DNA of 64,000 nt, taken from assembly GCF_004166885.1 (NCBI RefSeq), contig NZ_RCYU01000002.1, positions 546,110 to 610,109 on the forward strand. The letters run 5' to 3'. Under the pieces are notes generated by a model, which had not been told where the DNA came from, did no database searches, and saw only the letters and a program-made list of their open reading frames with translations. The position numbers and the translations under genes were made by a program. Shown one piece after another: positions 45,698 to 56,300 of the stretch. The DNA is from Streptococcus sp. bf_0095. Lineage in GTDB: Bacteria; Bacillota; Bacilli; Lactobacillales; Streptococcaceae. Numbering within the stretch: position 1 is the first letter of the stretch; each line of letters begins with the position of its first letter.

Positions 45698-46876
45698 ATG
45701 AAACAACCATCAAATTTTCTAAAAAAAATTTTGCAACTTTTACTTGTTCTTGTCATTGGGTTTACTGGAGGAATCTTAGGGACCTTGACCTCTTTCCAGT
45801 TTACCAAGGGGAATTCTACAAATCCTAGCCAAGAAATAAAATCTACCAAAGTTAATCATGCTTATAAGAATACAACATCAACTAGTGAAGCTGTTGATAA
45901 GGTTAAAAATGCTGTTGTTTCTGTTATTACCTATGCTGAAACCTCTGAAAAAGGCTTCATCAATGGAGAAACAGATTCTGATCCAGAAGTAGCTAGTGAA
46001 GGTTCAGGTGTTATCTATAAAAAAGACGGTAAAGACGCTTATTTAGTAACAAATGCCCACGTATTAATGGGAGCAACAAAAGCCGATATTCTCTTTGCAG
46101 ATGGAAATAAAGTTTCTGGAGAAGTTGTTGGTTCTGATACTTTCTCAGATATTGCGGTTGTTAAAATCAGTTCAGATAATGTTACGACCGTGGCTGAATT
46201 TGGGGATTCATCTAAGTTGACTGTTGGAGAGACCGCAATCGCTATTGGTAGTCCTTTAGGAACAAAATTTGCCAATTCCGTTACCCAAGGGATTGTCTCT
46301 AGTCTCGGACGTACTGTGAAGCTCAAATCAGAAGACGGCCAAAATGTATCTACAAAAGCGTTGCAAACGGACGCTGCAATCAACCCAGGGAATTCTGGTG
46401 GTCCCCTTATCAATATTCAGGGACAAGTCATCGGAATTACCTCAAGTAAAATCTCTTCAAATGGCCAAACTGCGGTTGAAGGAATGGGATTTGCAATTCC
46501 TGTAAATGATGTACAAAATATTATTGAACATTTAGAAAAAGATGGTAAAGTCATTCGTCCAGCTCTTGGAATTACCATGATGGACCTGGCTAACCTATCC
46601 TCTTCTGATCTTAGCCAATTAGACATTCCAAGCAAACTCAAAGGTGGGGTTCTTGTCCGCTCAGTTGAAAATGATATGCCGGCATCCAAATATTTGCGTC
46701 GATTAGATATCATTACAAAAATCGATGACACAAACATTGAATCAACTGCAGATTTACAATCTGCCCTCTATTCTCATCAAATTGGTGATAAAATTAAAAT
46801 CATTTTCTATAGAGATGGTAAGCAAAAAACAGCTACCATTGAGCTGACAAAATCTACAGAAAATCTTGGAAATTAA
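45698..46876 (+). CDS. htrA: Serine protease HtrA (DegP family)
   Basis: A 392-residue surface protease and chaperone degrading misfolded or exported proteins, including competence pheromone in pneumococcus. An N-terminal membrane anchor (about 10-32) is followed by a trypsin-like domain with His121 (VTNAHV), Asp151 (DIAVVK) and Ser233 (GNSGGP), then a single PDZ domain (about 280-385). AATAGGAGAAAAC gives the ribosome site. A CiaR-type repeat precedes it. parB follows. Confidence 0.96.
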   Translation: MKQPSNFLKKILQLLLVLVIGFTGGILGTLTSFQFTKGNSTNPSQEIKSTKVNHAYKNTTSTSEAVDKVKNAVVSVITYAETSEKGFINGETDSDPEVASEGSGVIYKKDGKDAYLVTNAHVLMGATKADILFADGNKVSGEVVGSDTFSDIAVVKISSDNVTTVAEFGDSSKLTVGETAIAIGSPLGTKFANSVTQGIVSSLGRTVKLKSEDGQNVSTKALQTDAAINPGNSGGPLINIQGQVIGITSSKISSNGQTAVEGMGFAIPVNDVQNIIEHLEKDGKVIRPALGITMMDLANLSSSDLSQLDIPSKLKGGVLVRSVENDMPASKYLRRLDIITKIDDTNIESTADLQSALYSHQIGDKIKIIFYRDGKQKTATIELTKSTENLGN

Positions 46877-46895
46877 GTAAATTTACAACAGTGTC

Positions 46896-46932
46896 AACAC
46901 ACCTTTACGAAATTGTAAAGGTGTGTTATGCT
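46896..46932 (+). promoter_or_regulatory. parB promoter embedded in a 13-bp inverted repeat
   Basis: Inverted repeat AACACACCTTTAC / GTAAAGGTGTGTT (46896-46908, 46915-46927) with a 6-base loop and no T-run. A -35-like TTTACG (46904-46909), 17 bp, and -10 TATGCT (46927-46932) overlap it. The predicted start of transcription is only a few bases before the parB ATG. Confidence 0.6.
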
Positions 46933-46941
46933 ATATACATC

Positions 46942-47703
46942 ATGGAAAAAATTGATATTATTGACGTAAAGCAAATACGAACCAATCCTTTTCAACCTCG
47001 TCAAACCTTTGTACAAGAAAAATTAGAAGAACTCGCAGCTTCAATCAAAGAAAATGGATTAATCCAGCCCATTATTGTTCGAAAATCTCCGATTGTTGGT
47101 TATGAACTACTTGCTGGAGAAAGACGCTACCGAGCAGCTCAAATGGCTGGTTTCAAAGAAATCCCTGCGATTATAAGAGAATTATCAGATGATGACATGA
47201 TCAAACAAGCCATTATCGAAAATTTACAAAGGGAAGATTTGAATCCAATTGAAGAGGCCGAATCCTACCAACATCTTATTGATAAAGGGGCTACCCATGA
47301 AGAAATTGCACAATTTATGGGAAAATCTCGTCCTTACATCAGCAACATGGTCCGTTTGCTTCATCTCTCACCAGCTGTCAAAGAAGCCATCAAAAATGAT
47401 CAAATTTCACAAGGACATGCCCGCATTTTAGTTCCTTTAAAAGAAGATCAACAAATCTATTGGTTGGAACGAACTCTGAAAGAAGGGCTAAGCGTTCGTA
47501 GTTTGGAAGAAAAGGTTGGTCAAAAAAAGAAAAGGCCAAGTAAAAAAGAAAAAGAACTCTTTTTAGCACAGGAAGAAAACAGATTAAAAAAGATGCTGGG
47601 AACCGAAGTAGAAATCCGTCTGACAAAACAAGAAAAAGGTAGTATTCATATTTCATTTAACAACCTTGATGAATACCAACGAATTATTAACAGTCTCAAA
47701 TGA
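46942..47703 (+). CDS. parB: Chromosome partitioning protein ParB (Spo0J)
   Basis: A 253-residue CTP-dependent DNA clamp that loads at parS sites and recruits SMC condensin to the origin. The N-terminal domain has NPFQPRQTF and the CTP-binding GERRYRA (about 65), then ENLQREDLNPIEEA. A helix-turn-helix lies at about 118-140 (THEEIAQFMGKSRPYISNMVRLL), and a C-terminal dimerisation region ends in IINSLK. No parA is adjacent, as is normal for streptococci. No ribosome site precedes ATG 46942; an in-frame GTG at 46891 lies before the promoter and was rejected. Confidence 0.95.
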   Translation: MEKIDIIDVKQIRTNPFQPRQTFVQEKLEELAASIKENGLIQPIIVRKSPIVGYELLAGERRYRAAQMAGFKEIPAIIRELSDDDMIKQAIIENLQREDLNPIEEAESYQHLIDKGATHEEIAQFMGKSRPYISNMVRLLHLSPAVKEAIKNDQISQGHARILVPLKEDQQIYWLERTLKEGLSVRSLEEKVGQKKKRPSKKEKELFLAQEENRLKKMLGTEVEIRLTKQEKGSIHISFNNLDEYQRIINSLK

Positions 47704-47717
47704 GGCTGTTATTTTTT
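47689..47717 (+). terminator. parB terminator overlapping the stop codon
   Basis: Stem AACAGTCTC / GAGGCTGTT (one G-U), loop AAAT, T-run; it begins inside the last codons of parB. Confidence 0.8.
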
Positions 47718-47735
47718 ATAGCACAATTAACAGAT

Positions 47736-47889
47736 TTATCCACTTCTTCAAAAATCCTCCTTACTTGATATTCCTACTTTCTTCTCTCTTATCCCCAACC
47801 TGTGGAAAACTTCTACACACATTGGGGATAACTATTCACATATTGTGGAAAATACTCTTTTTTATTCCCTTAAAACAAGTTGTGGAAAA
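47736..47889. other. Replication origin oriC, upstream DnaA-box cluster
   Basis: Six DnaA boxes: TTATCCACT 47736-47744, TTATCCCCA 47789-47797, TGTGGAAAA 47801-47809, TGGGGATAA 47823-47831, TGTGGAAAA 47844-47852, TGTGGAAAA 47881-47889. The region is AT-rich and directly precedes dnaA; gene strand bias switches here. Confidence 0.92.
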
Positions 47890-47952
47890 CTCCCTCCTTT
47901 TATGATAAAATAAGAAAAACATAGCAAGTAAAAATGAATAGGAGGGCGATAA

Positions 47953-49323
47953 GTGTCAAGAGAAGAAACATTCTGGAATCGTGTGATTGAATTAAGTAAA
48001 AAGACATTTAAAAAAGAAATATTTGACTATTTTGTCCTTACTTCAAGACTCATCAAAGTCGATCAACAAGAAGCCGTTATTTATTTAGATGCGGAAGTAA
48101 AAAAATTATTCTGGGAAGAGAATATGACAAAGGTGATTTTGACTGCTGGATTTGAAATTTATGCAGTAGAATTAACCATTTCCTATCAATTCAATCTTGA
48201 AGAAGAGGAAGAAGAAAAAGAGTTTATTCCCCTTTCAGAAATGAATAGAGACTATGCAGTGAGCCATGCTCCGATAGTAGATTTGCCTCCTATCCAAACA
48301 GGATTAAGAAAGAAATACACCTTTGATAATTTTGTAAGTGGAGATGGAAATCAATGGGCTTTGGCTGCCGCTTTAGCAGTTTCTGAAAACCTTGCTACCA
48401 CTTATAATCCTTTATTTATCTATGGAGGACCCGGTTTAGGTAAAACGCATTTGCTCAACGCGATTGGGAATCAGATTATGGAAAACTACCCAAATGCTCG
48501 AGTAAAATACATCCCAGCAGAATCCTTTATCAATGAATTTTTAGAGCGTCTTCGCCTCAATGATATGGATACCTTTAAAAAAACCTATCGAAACTTGGAT
48601 TTGCTCTTAATTGATGATATTCAATCGCTTGGAGGAAAAAAGGTTACAACTCAAGAAGAGTTCTTTAATACCTTTAATGCTCTTTATGGGGATAATAAGC
48701 AGATTGTCCTAACCAGCGATCGTAGTCCTGATCATTTAGATAGCTTAGAAGAACGTCTAGTCACGCGCTTTAAGTGGGGCTTGACGCAAAATATTACACC
48801 ACCAGATTTTGAAACTCGAATCGCTATTTTGAGAAATAAAATCGAAGACCTGGACTTTACTTTCCCTGATGATACACTTGAATACCTAGCAGGTCAATTT
48901 GATTCTAACGTCCGAGACTTAGAGGGTGCGTTGAATGATATCTCTCTTGTGGCAAGAGTAAAAAAAATCAAAGATATTACAATTGATGTCGCAGCTGAAG
49001 CCATTCGAGCTCGTAAGAATGAAGCCTTACAAATTACGGTGATTCCTATTGAAAAGATTCAAACGGAAGTTGGAAAATTTTACAATGTCAGTGTCAATGA
49101 AATGAAAGGATCTCGACGGGTTCAAAATATTGTCCTAGCTCGACAAGTAGCTATGTACCTCGCCCGCGAGATGACCGACAATAGTCTTCCTCGTATCGGT
49201 CGTGAATTTGGAGGAAAAGACCATACAACGGTCATGCATGCTTATGAAAAAATCAAAGGGATGATCGAAATTGATGACAATCTCAGACTTGAGATTCAAA
49301 CCATCAAGAAAAAATTAAAGTAA
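47953..49323 (+). CDS. dnaA: Chromosomal replication initiator protein DnaA
   Basis: A 456-residue initiator. Domain I is residues 1-80 and an acidic linker (EEEEEEKE) follows at about 83-90. The AAA+ domain has Walker [11 protein letters not shown] (158-167) and Walker [11 protein letters not shown] (about 217). The C-terminal DNA-binding domain carries the signature [12 protein letters not shown] (about 425), which reads DnaA boxes. The start is GTG 47953 with a perfect AGGAGGGCGATAA site. DnaA-box clusters on both sides suggest autoregulation. Confidence 0.98.
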   Translation: MSREETFWNRVIELSKKTFKKEIFDYFVLTSRLIKVDQQEAVIYLDAEVKKLFWEENMTKVILTAGFEIYAVELTISYQFNLEEEEEEKEFIPLSEMNRDYAVSHAPIVDLPPIQTGLRKKYTFDNFVSGDGNQWALAAALAVSENLATTYNPLFIYGGPGLGKTHLLNAIGNQIMENYPNARVKYIPAESFINEFLERLRLNDMDTFKKTYRNLDLLLIDDIQSLGGKKVTTQEEFFNTFNALYGDNKQIVLTSDRSPDHLDSLEERLVTRFKWGLTQNITPPDFETRIAILRNKIEDLDFTFPDDTLEYLAGQFDSNVRDLEGALNDISLVARVKKIKDITIDVAAEAIRARKNEALQITVIPIEKIQTEVGKFYNVSVNEMKGSRRVQNIVLARQVAMYLAREMTDNSLPRIGREFGGKDHTTVMHAYEKIKGMIEIDDNLRLEIQTIKKKLK

Positions 49324-49328
49324 TCCCA

Positions 49329-49449
49329 TGTGGACAATCCTAGAAAAACTTGCTTCTTTTTCCACATGTTGTGAACAAGGAACTTTTCAATTCCTGTCTG
49401 GCTTTAGAAGAGTTTTCCACATGTTCCACACACTCTACTATTACTATTA
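49329..49449. other. Origin unwinding region: DnaA boxes plus DnaA-trios
   Basis: DnaA boxes TGTGGACAA (49329-49337), TTTTCCACA (49358-49366), TTTTCCACA (49413-49421) and TGTTCCACA (49422-49430). The last two touch. After a 4-base spacer comes CTACTATTACTATTA (49435-49449), i.e. five 5'-TAR-3' trios on the other strand, then AT-rich DNA. This is the order of the Bacillus subtilis basal unwinding system. Confidence 0.8.
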
Positions 49450-49483
49450 ACTTACTAATACTAAAATAATAAAAGGAGATCTC

Positions 49484-50620
49484 ATGATCAATTTTTCTAT
49501 TAACAAGGCTTATTTCCTACAAGCTTTAAATACGACAAAAAGAGCCATTAGTTCAAAAAATGCAATTCCAATCTTATCCACTATTAAGATTGATGTCACT
49601 TCTGAAGGGATTACTCTCATTGGATCAAATGGACAAATCTCAATCGAATACTTTATTTCTGTTAAAGATGAAAATGCAGGCCTTCTAGTAACGACACCAG
49701 GTGCTATTCTTTTAGAAGCAACTTTCTTTATCAATGTTGTATCCAGTCTACCAGATGTCGTTTTAGATGTGAAAGAAATCGAACAAAAACAAATTGTATT
49801 AGTTAGTGGAAAATCAGAAATTACCCTTAAAGGGAAAGATGCAGAACAATATCCTCGTATTCAAGAAATTTCAGCCAGCAACCCTCTAACGCTCCCAATT
49901 CAAACTTTGAAGAAAATCATTTCTGAGACAGCTTTTGCAGCAAGTACCCAAGAAAGTCGTCCGATTTTGACAGGAGTTCATTTTGTTCTTTCTGATCACA
50001 AGGAATTAAAAACGGTGGCAACGGATTCTCATCGAATGAGTCAAAAAAATATTACCCTTGAAAAAAATGGGGATAACTTTGATGTTGTGATTCCAAGCCG
50101 TTCTTTACGCGAATTAACGTCTGTCTTTTCAGATGAGATTGAACAGGTTGAAGTCTTCTTTGCCAATAACCAGATTTTATTTAGAAGTGACAATATCAGT
50201 TTCTATACACGCCTGTTGGAAGGAAACTATCCAGATACGGATCGCTTGATTCCAACAGAGTTTAGTTCGGAAGTAACCTTTAAAGTTGCTCATCTTCGCC
50301 AAGCCATGGAACGGGCCCGCCTGTTGTCTAATGCTACTCAAAACGGTACTGTTAAATTAGAAATCGCTAGTGGGGTTGTTTCTGCCCACGTAAATTCTCC
50401 TGAAGTAGGGCGCGTGAATGAAGAAATTGATACAGAAGCAGTTTCGGGAGATGATTTAAACATCAGCTTTAATCCAACTTATTTAATCGACGCTTTGAAA
50501 GCCATTGAAAGTGAAAAAGTCGTCATTCGCTTTATCTCTGCAGTTCGTCCCTTTACATTGGTACCAGCAGAGGAATCTGAACGCTTCATTCAATTAATTA
50601 CACCAGTTCGGACCAATTAA
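49484..50620 (+). CDS. dnaN: DNA polymerase III sliding clamp (beta subunit)
   Basis: A 378-residue clamp with three repeated domains (about 1-125, 126-250, 251-378). It encircles DNA and tethers polymerase, MutS and other partners. The start MINFSINKAYFLQAL and end IQLITPVRT are typical. AAAGGAG precedes the ATG. A single-gene unit from dnaA on one side to a strong terminator on the other. Confidence 0.98.
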   Translation: MINFSINKAYFLQALNTTKRAISSKNAIPILSTIKIDVTSEGITLIGSNGQISIEYFISVKDENAGLLVTTPGAILLEATFFINVVSSLPDVVLDVKEIEQKQIVLVSGKSEITLKGKDAEQYPRIQEISASNPLTLPIQTLKKIISETAFAASTQESRPILTGVHFVLSDHKELKTVATDSHRMSQKNITLEKNGDNFDVVIPSRSLRELTSVFSDEIEQVEVFFANNQILFRSDNISFYTRLLEGNYPDTDRLIPTEFSSEVTFKVAHLRQAMERARLLSNATQNGTVKLEIASGVVSAHVNSPEVGRVNEEIDTEAVSGDDLNISFNPTYLIDALKAIESEKVVIRFISAVRPFTLVPAEESERFIQLITPVRTN

Positions 50621-50625
50621 GGGCC

Positions 50626-50660
50626 AAAAGCTAGCATTGAACAGGCTAGCTTTTCGTCTT
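50626..50660 (+). terminator. dnaN terminator
   Basis: Stem AAAAGCTAGC / GCTAGCTTTT with a 9-base loop, 6 bp past the stop. Confidence 0.82.
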
Positions 50661-50683
50661 CTATGTTGATGAAAGGAAAATCC

Positions 50684-50875
50684 ATGTATCAGGTCGGTGA
50701 TTTTGTAGAAATGAAAAAACCCCATGCTTGTATCATCAAAGCAACAGGGAAAAAAGCCAATCGTTGGGAAATTCGGCGAGTAGGGGCAGATATCAAAATT
50801 CGTTGTAGCAATTGTGATCATATGGTCATGATGAGCCGTCATGATTTCGATCAAAAATTAAAAAAAGTATTGTAA
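50684..50875 (+). CDS. DUF951 family protein
   Basis: A 63-residue basic protein, MYQVGDFVEMKKPHAC then NRWEIRRVGADIKIRCSNC, with three cysteines that may hold a metal, and MVMMSRHDF. This is the DUF951 (YyzM-like) family that sits between dnaN and ychF in many Firmicutes. Its function is unknown. The start is ATG 50684 after AAAGGAAAATCC; the ATG seven codons upstream has no site. Confidence 0.85.
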   Translation: MYQVGDFVEMKKPHACIIKATGKKANRWEIRRVGADIKIRCSNCDHMVMMSRHDFDQKLKKVL

Positions 50876-50907
50876 AAGGTTCAGTCATCTAGGTGACTGA
50901 ACCTTTT
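50874..50907. terminator. Bidirectional terminator
   Basis: Perfect stem AAAAGGTTCAGTCA / TGACTGAACCTTTT, loop TCTAGG, between convergent genes; it overlaps the DUF951 stop. Confidence 0.88.
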
Positions 50908-50910
50908 GTA

Positions 50911-51405
50911 TTATTTTAATTCTTCAAATTTTCCATTTTTTACTTCTTTGAAGCCATTAGATTTAAAGGTTTTAAGTGTTGTCTTGTAGCCAATGTAATC
51001 AACATTTTGATTTTCTTGTGCAGCAATTAACTGATTTTCTTGTAATTCTTTTAAATCTGCCTTGGTATAATCAATCTTTGTTTTTTCAACGACATAGTCA
51101 TCCTTATATTCTGCAGAGTGTGAGAATCCTTTGATATCTTTGAATTTTTTATCGTATTCATCAATAACTTTTTTTAATTGTTCTTTTGGCAATCCTGTAC
51201 CTTCGTAGTAGATAACACTTGTAGAATCTGTACTTAGAATTTTATCACCCTGATATTCAACAATGACACGAATGTCTGTTTTCTTATCTTGGTCAATCAA
51301 TTGAAGGTAACCTTTTTTTGTACTTTGTCCACAAGCTCCCAGAAGAAAGAGAGTAAAGATAGCTAAAAGAGGCAGAAGGATCGATTTAATTGATAGTTTT
51401 TTCAT
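50911..51405 (-). CDS. DUF1307 (YehR-like) lipoprotein
   Basis: A 164-residue predicted lipoprotein: signal peptide, lipobox LLGAC (Cys about residue 23), then a domain with GYLQLIDQ..DIRVIVEYQGDKI and KGFSHSAEYKDDYVVEKTKIDY matching YehR/DUF1307. Function unknown. Start at 51405 follows AAAGGAG; the in-frame extension to 51492 has no site. It is the only minus-strand gene right of dnaA in this window, running against replication, which may mark it as an insertion. Confidence 0.82.
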   Translation of the reverse strand: MKKLSIKSILLPLLAIFTLFLLGACGQSTKKGYLQLIDQDKKTDIRVIVEYQGDKILSTDSTSVIYYEGTGLPKEQLKKVIDEYDKKFKDIKGFSHSAEYKDDYVVEKTKIDYTKADLKELQENQLIAAQENQNVDYIGYKTTLKTFKSNGFKEVKNGKFEELK

Positions 51406-51563
51406 GACGAAAACTCCTTTATTATTATTGGTTTGATTATACCATATTCTTATGAAATTGGACAGGTGACTGTTAGTTTTAAGGGAGAGCATTTTTTCAT
51501 CATCTTGTGCTTTGAATTATGTTATAATAAAAGGGATTGAAATGTGAACGGAGAAGAAGAAAA

Positions 51564-52679
51564 ATGGCTTTAACAGCAGGTATCGTTGGTTTGCCAAACG
51601 TTGGTAAATCAACCCTATTTAACGCAATTACAAAAGCAGGAGCAGAGGCTGCAAACTATCCCTTTGCGACCATTGATCCAAACGTTGGAATGGTAGAAGT
51701 TCCAGATGAACGTCTCCAAAAATTAACGGAAATGATCACTCCTAAGAAGACAGTGCCGACAACCTTTGAATTCACAGATATTGCAGGGATTGTAAAAGGT
51801 GCGTCAAAAGGAGAAGGTCTCGGTAATAAATTCTTGGCCAACATCCGTGAAGTGGATGCTATTGTCCATGTGGTACGTGCTTTTGATGATGAAAATGTCA
51901 TGCGGGAGCAAGGCCGTGAAGATGCCTTTGTCGATCCACTAGCAGATATTGATACCATTAACCTAGAGTTGATTTTGGCTGACCTAGAATCTGTCAACAA
52001 ACGCTATGCGCGTGTGGAAAAGATGGCCCGTACGCAAAAGGACAAGGATTCCGTTGCAGAATTTAATGTCCTCCAAAAGATTAAGCCAGTGCTTGAAGAC
52101 GGGAAGTCAGCTCGTACCATCGAATTCACAGACGAAGAACAAAAAGTTGTCAAAGGTCTCTTCCTCTTGACCACTAAACCAGTTCTGTATGTAGCGAATG
52201 TGGATGAGGATGTGGTTGGAGACCCAGATTCGATTGATTATGTGAAACAAATTCGTGAATTCGCAGAAACAGAAAATGCAGAAGTAGTAGTGATTTCTGC
52301 GCGTGCGGAGGAAGAAATTTCTGAGTTAGACGATGAAGATAAAAAAGAGTTTCTTGAAGCCATTGGTTTGACAGAATCAGGTGTGGATAAGTTGACGCGT
52401 GCAGCTTACCATTTACTTGGACTTGGAACTTACTTCACAGCTGGTGAAAAAGAAGTTCGCGCTTGGACTTTTAAACGTGGTATGAAAGCTCCACAAGCAG
52501 CTGGAATCATCCACTCTGACTTTGAAAAAGGATTTATTCGTGCTGTAACCATGTCTTATGATGATTTGGTCAAATATGGATCTGAAAAGGCTGTAAAAGA
52601 AGCAGGACGCTTGCGAGAAGAAGGAAAAGACTATGTCGTTCAAGATGGCGACATCATGGAATTCCGCTTCAATGTATAA
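51564..52679 (+). CDS. ychF: Ribosome-binding GTPase/ATPase YchF
   Basis: A 371-residue universally conserved P-loop protein of the Obg group that prefers ATP. G1 is GLPNVGKST (near residue 8); the NxxE site replaces NKxD. A coiled-coil insertion (about 125-200) and a C-terminal TGS domain (about 285-368; [30 protein letters not shown]) follow. Start at 51564, with GGAGAAGAAG, gives the family's usual length. The gene ends with a strong terminator. Confidence 0.97.
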   Translation: MALTAGIVGLPNVGKSTLFNAITKAGAEAANYPFATIDPNVGMVEVPDERLQKLTEMITPKKTVPTTFEFTDIAGIVKGASKGEGLGNKFLANIREVDAIVHVVRAFDDENVMREQGREDAFVDPLADIDTINLELILADLESVNKRYARVEKMARTQKDKDSVAEFNVLQKIKPVLEDGKSARTIEFTDEEQKVVKGLFLLTTKPVLYVANVDEDVVGDPDSIDYVKQIREFAETENAEVVVISARAEEEISELDDEDKKEFLEAIGLTESGVDKLTRAAYHLLGLGTYFTAGEKEVRAWTFKRGMKAPQAAGIIHSDFEKGFIRAVTMSYDDLVKYGSEKAVKEAGRLREEGKDYVVQDGDIMEFRFNV

Positions 52680-52698
52680 AGAAAACAAGTAAATAACC

Positions 52699-52735
52699 AA
52701 AAGGTTGGAAAAAAATTCCAACCCTTTTGGCTTTT
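52699..52735 (+). terminator. ychF terminator
   Basis: Stem AAAAGGTTGGAA / TTCCAACCCTTTT, 5-base loop, in the ychF-pth spacer. Confidence 0.82.
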
Positions 52736-52749
52736 GAAAGGGAAAGTAA

Positions 52750-53319
52750 ATGACAAAATTAATCGTCGGATTGGGAAATCCGGGAGATAAATATGTGGAA
52801 ACCAAACACAATGTAGGCTTTATGTTAGTGGATCAGCTGGCAAAATCTCTCAACCTCACCTTCTCACATGATAAGATTTTTCAAGCAGATGTGACCTCCA
52901 CCTTTATAGATGGAGAAAAGGTCTTTTTGGTCAAGCCAACCACTTTTATGAATGAGAGTGGCAAGGCCGTGCACGCGCTTTTGACCTATTATGGCCTAGA
53001 GGTGGAAGATTTGGTCGTTATTTATGATGACCTGGATATGGAAGTCGGCAAGATTCGCCTTCGGGTTAAAGGATCAGCTGGAGGCCACAACGGAATCAAG
53101 TCGATCATCAACCATATTGGAACTCAGACCTTTAATCGCATCAAGATTGGAATCGGGAGACCCAAGCATGGCATGTCAGTAGTCCACCATGTCTTAGGAA
53201 AATTCGATCAGGATGATTATGCCACCATCCTCCTTGCTATCGACAAATCAGAGGAAGCTCTTCGCTTTTATTTAAAAGAAGGGCAGTTTGAGAAAACAAT
53301 GCAACAATACAATGGATAA
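52750..53319 (+). CDS. pth: Peptidyl-tRNA hydrolase
   Basis: A 189-residue Pth that frees tRNA from prematurely released peptidyl-tRNA. Catalytic His20 in KHNVGFM, Asn10 in GLGNPG, Asp about 94 in YDDLDMEVG, and [11 protein letters not shown] (about 109). First gene of the pth-mfd-rqcP-divIC-tilS-hpt-ftsH cluster. Its stop overlaps the mfd start (ATGGATAA). Confidence 0.97.
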   Translation: MTKLIVGLGNPGDKYVETKHNVGFMLVDQLAKSLNLTFSHDKIFQADVTSTFIDGEKVFLVKPTTFMNESGKAVHALLTYYGLEVEDLVVIYDDLDMEVGKIRLRVKGSAGGHNGIKSIINHIGTQTFNRIKIGIGRPKHGMSVVHHVLGKFDQDDYATILLAIDKSEEALRFYLKEGQFEKTMQQYNG

Positions 53320-56300
53320 ATATAAGACACTGGTTGATCTATTTCAACAAAATAAAAATATTAGAAAATGGCAACAAGACCAGCAAAAAAGAAGTCGCTC
53401 TCTTCTACTAGGACTGTCTTCGTCTACAAAAGCCATTACCATGGCGACAGTTGTCGAAGACGGACACAAGGTCTTGGTCTTGACCTCTTCCCAAAATGAA
53501 GCAGAACGGCTCGCCAGTGATTTATTGGGATTATTAGGCGAAGAAAAGGTCTATCTTTTCCTCGGAGATGACAATCCTTTGGCAGAGTTTGTCTTTGCTT
53601 CCCAGGAACGGGTCTTTTCTCGTCTGGAAGCTCTGGATTTTCTTTTAGCTCCAGAAAAAGAAGGGATCGTCATTGCCAATGTAAGTGGTAGTCGTTTGCT
53701 CTTACCTAATCCAAAGACTGTCAGCTCTATGATTCAGTCTTTCTCTGTTGGAGAAGAAAAAAATCTGACAGAGTTGAAAGATACCCTCCTGGCCATGGGC
53801 TATCAAAAGGTTTCACAGGTAAGCCAACAGGGAGAGTTTAGTCTTCGAGGGGATATTTTAGATCTTTTTGAAGCCAGTCAAGATTTCCCTTATCGCCTGG
53901 AATTTTTTGGAGATGAGATTGATGGCATTCGGACTTTTTCTCCAGAGACTCAACGTTCACTAGAAAATCTAGATGCGGTAACAGTTCATCCAGTTAGCGA
54001 TATGTTACTAACTAAAGATGATTTTTTAAGAGGACAGAAGAATCTAGAAAATATGATTCAAAAAAGTCCTCATCCAGAGCTCAAATCCTATTTGACTGAG
54101 ATTCTCACAGAAGCGCATCACCAGCGTCTCCATGCAGATAGTCGAAAATTTCTCTCTCTTTTTTATCAGCAAACCTACACTCTCTTTGATTACCTCCCCA
54201 AACATGCTCCTCTTTTTTTGGATGATTACCATAAAATCATGGATCAGGAGGCGCGGTTTGATGTAGACGTTGCTAACCTTTTGACAGAGGACCTACAAAA
54301 GAGTCGCTCTTTCGCTGAAGCCCAGTATTTTGCGGACAATAGCGCACTCTTACGCACTTATAAACCAGCTTCTTATTTTTCAAATTTTCAAAAAGGCTTG
54401 GGAAATCTGCGATTTGATGCCCTCTATTCTTTTAACCAATACCCCATGCAGGAATTCTTCAGTCAGTTCTCTCTTTTAAAAGATGAAATTGACCGTTTCC
54501 GTAAACAAGATTACACAGTCATTCTTCAGGTGACGAGTAAACAAGGACTCCACCAGTTACAAGAGCACTTGAGAGACTACGGGATCCAACTGGATTATCT
54601 TGCACCCGATCAGCTTCATCCAGGACAGAGCCAGTTGGTCATCGGTGGGTTAGCGCGTGGCTTCCACTTTGTGGATGAGAAGATTGTCCTGATTACAGAG
54701 ACAGAAATCTTCCAGAAAAAGGTTAAACGAAAGATTCGTCGGCAAACCATTTCCAACGCTGAGCGGTTAAAAAACTATAATGAGTTGGAAAAGGGAGACT
54801 ACGTTGTTCACCAGGTTCATGGAATTGGTCAGTATTTGGGACTAGAAACCATTGAAATTTCTGGTGTCCACCGAGATTATGTCTCCATCCAATATCAAAA
54901 TGGAGACCGGATTTCCATCCCTGTGGATCAAATCCAGATGCTGTCCAAGTATGTTGCGAGTGATGGTAAACCTCCTAAAATCAACAAACTCAACGATGGT
55001 CGCTTCCAAAAGGCTAAACAAAAGGTCCGTCAGGAAGTAGAGGATATTGCAGAGGATCTGATTCAACTTTATGCAGAGCGAAGCCAATTGCAAGGCTTTG
55101 CCTTTACTCCAGACGATGAGAACCAAGAAGCTTTTGATCAGGCTTTTCCCTATGTTGAAACAGATGATCAGATTCGCTCTATCCAAGAAATCAAGAAGGA
55201 TATGGAATCTTCAAGCCCTATGGATCGCCTCTTGGTCGGAGACGTGGGATTTGGGAAGACAGAAGTTGCTATGCGAGCGGCCTTTAAAGCTGTCAAAGAC
55301 CATAAACAAGTGGCTGTCTTAGTTCCGACAACGGTCCTAGCTCAACAGCATTATGCCAATTTCAAAGAACGCTTCGAAGCCTTTCCAGTAGAAGTTGATG
55401 TCTTGAGTCGTTTCCGTAGTCGTGCTGAGCAAAAAGAAACCTTGGAAAAACTAAAAAAAGGCCAGGTCGATATCCTGATTGGTACCCACCGCCTTTTATC
55501 TAAGGATGTGGAATTTGCGGATCTCGGTCTTATCGTGATTGATGAGGAGCAACGGTTCGGTGTCAAACACAAGGAAACCCTCAAGGAGTTAAAGAAAAAA
55601 GTCGATGTTTTAACCTTAACGGCAACGCCCATTCCTCGTACCCTTCATATGTCTATGTTGGGGATTCGGGATTTGTCCGTTATTGAAACTCCGCCGACCA
55701 ATCGTTATCCTGTTCAAACCTATGTCTTAGAAACCAATCCAACCATTATCCGAGATGCTATTCGTCGGGAGATGGATCGGGGAGGTCAGGTTTACTATCT
55801 CTACAACAAGGTAGATACCATTGAGCAAAAAGTTTCAGAGTTACAAGAATTGGTACCGGAAGCCTCTATTGGGTTTGTCCATGGACAGATGAGTGAGGTA
55901 CGGTTGGAAAACACCTTGATGGATTTCATTGAAGGTGAGTATGATATTTTAGTTACGACCACCATTATTGAAACAGGTGTGGATATCCCCAATGCCAATA
56001 CCCTCTTTATTGAAAATGCCGACCATATGGGCTTGTCTACCCTTTACCAATTGCGAGGACGGGTTGGACGAAGCAATCGCATTGCCTATGCTTATTTGAT
56101 GTACCGGCCGGACAAAACCTTGACAGAAGTTTCTGAAAAGCGTCTTGAAGCCATTAAAGGATTCACTGAATTGGGGTCTGGTTTTAAGATTGCTATGCGA
56201 GATTTGTCTATTCGTGGTGCCGGGAATATTTTAGGGGCTTCTCAATCTGGTTTTATCGATTCCGTCGGATTTGAAATGTATTCACAGTTACTCGAAGCTG

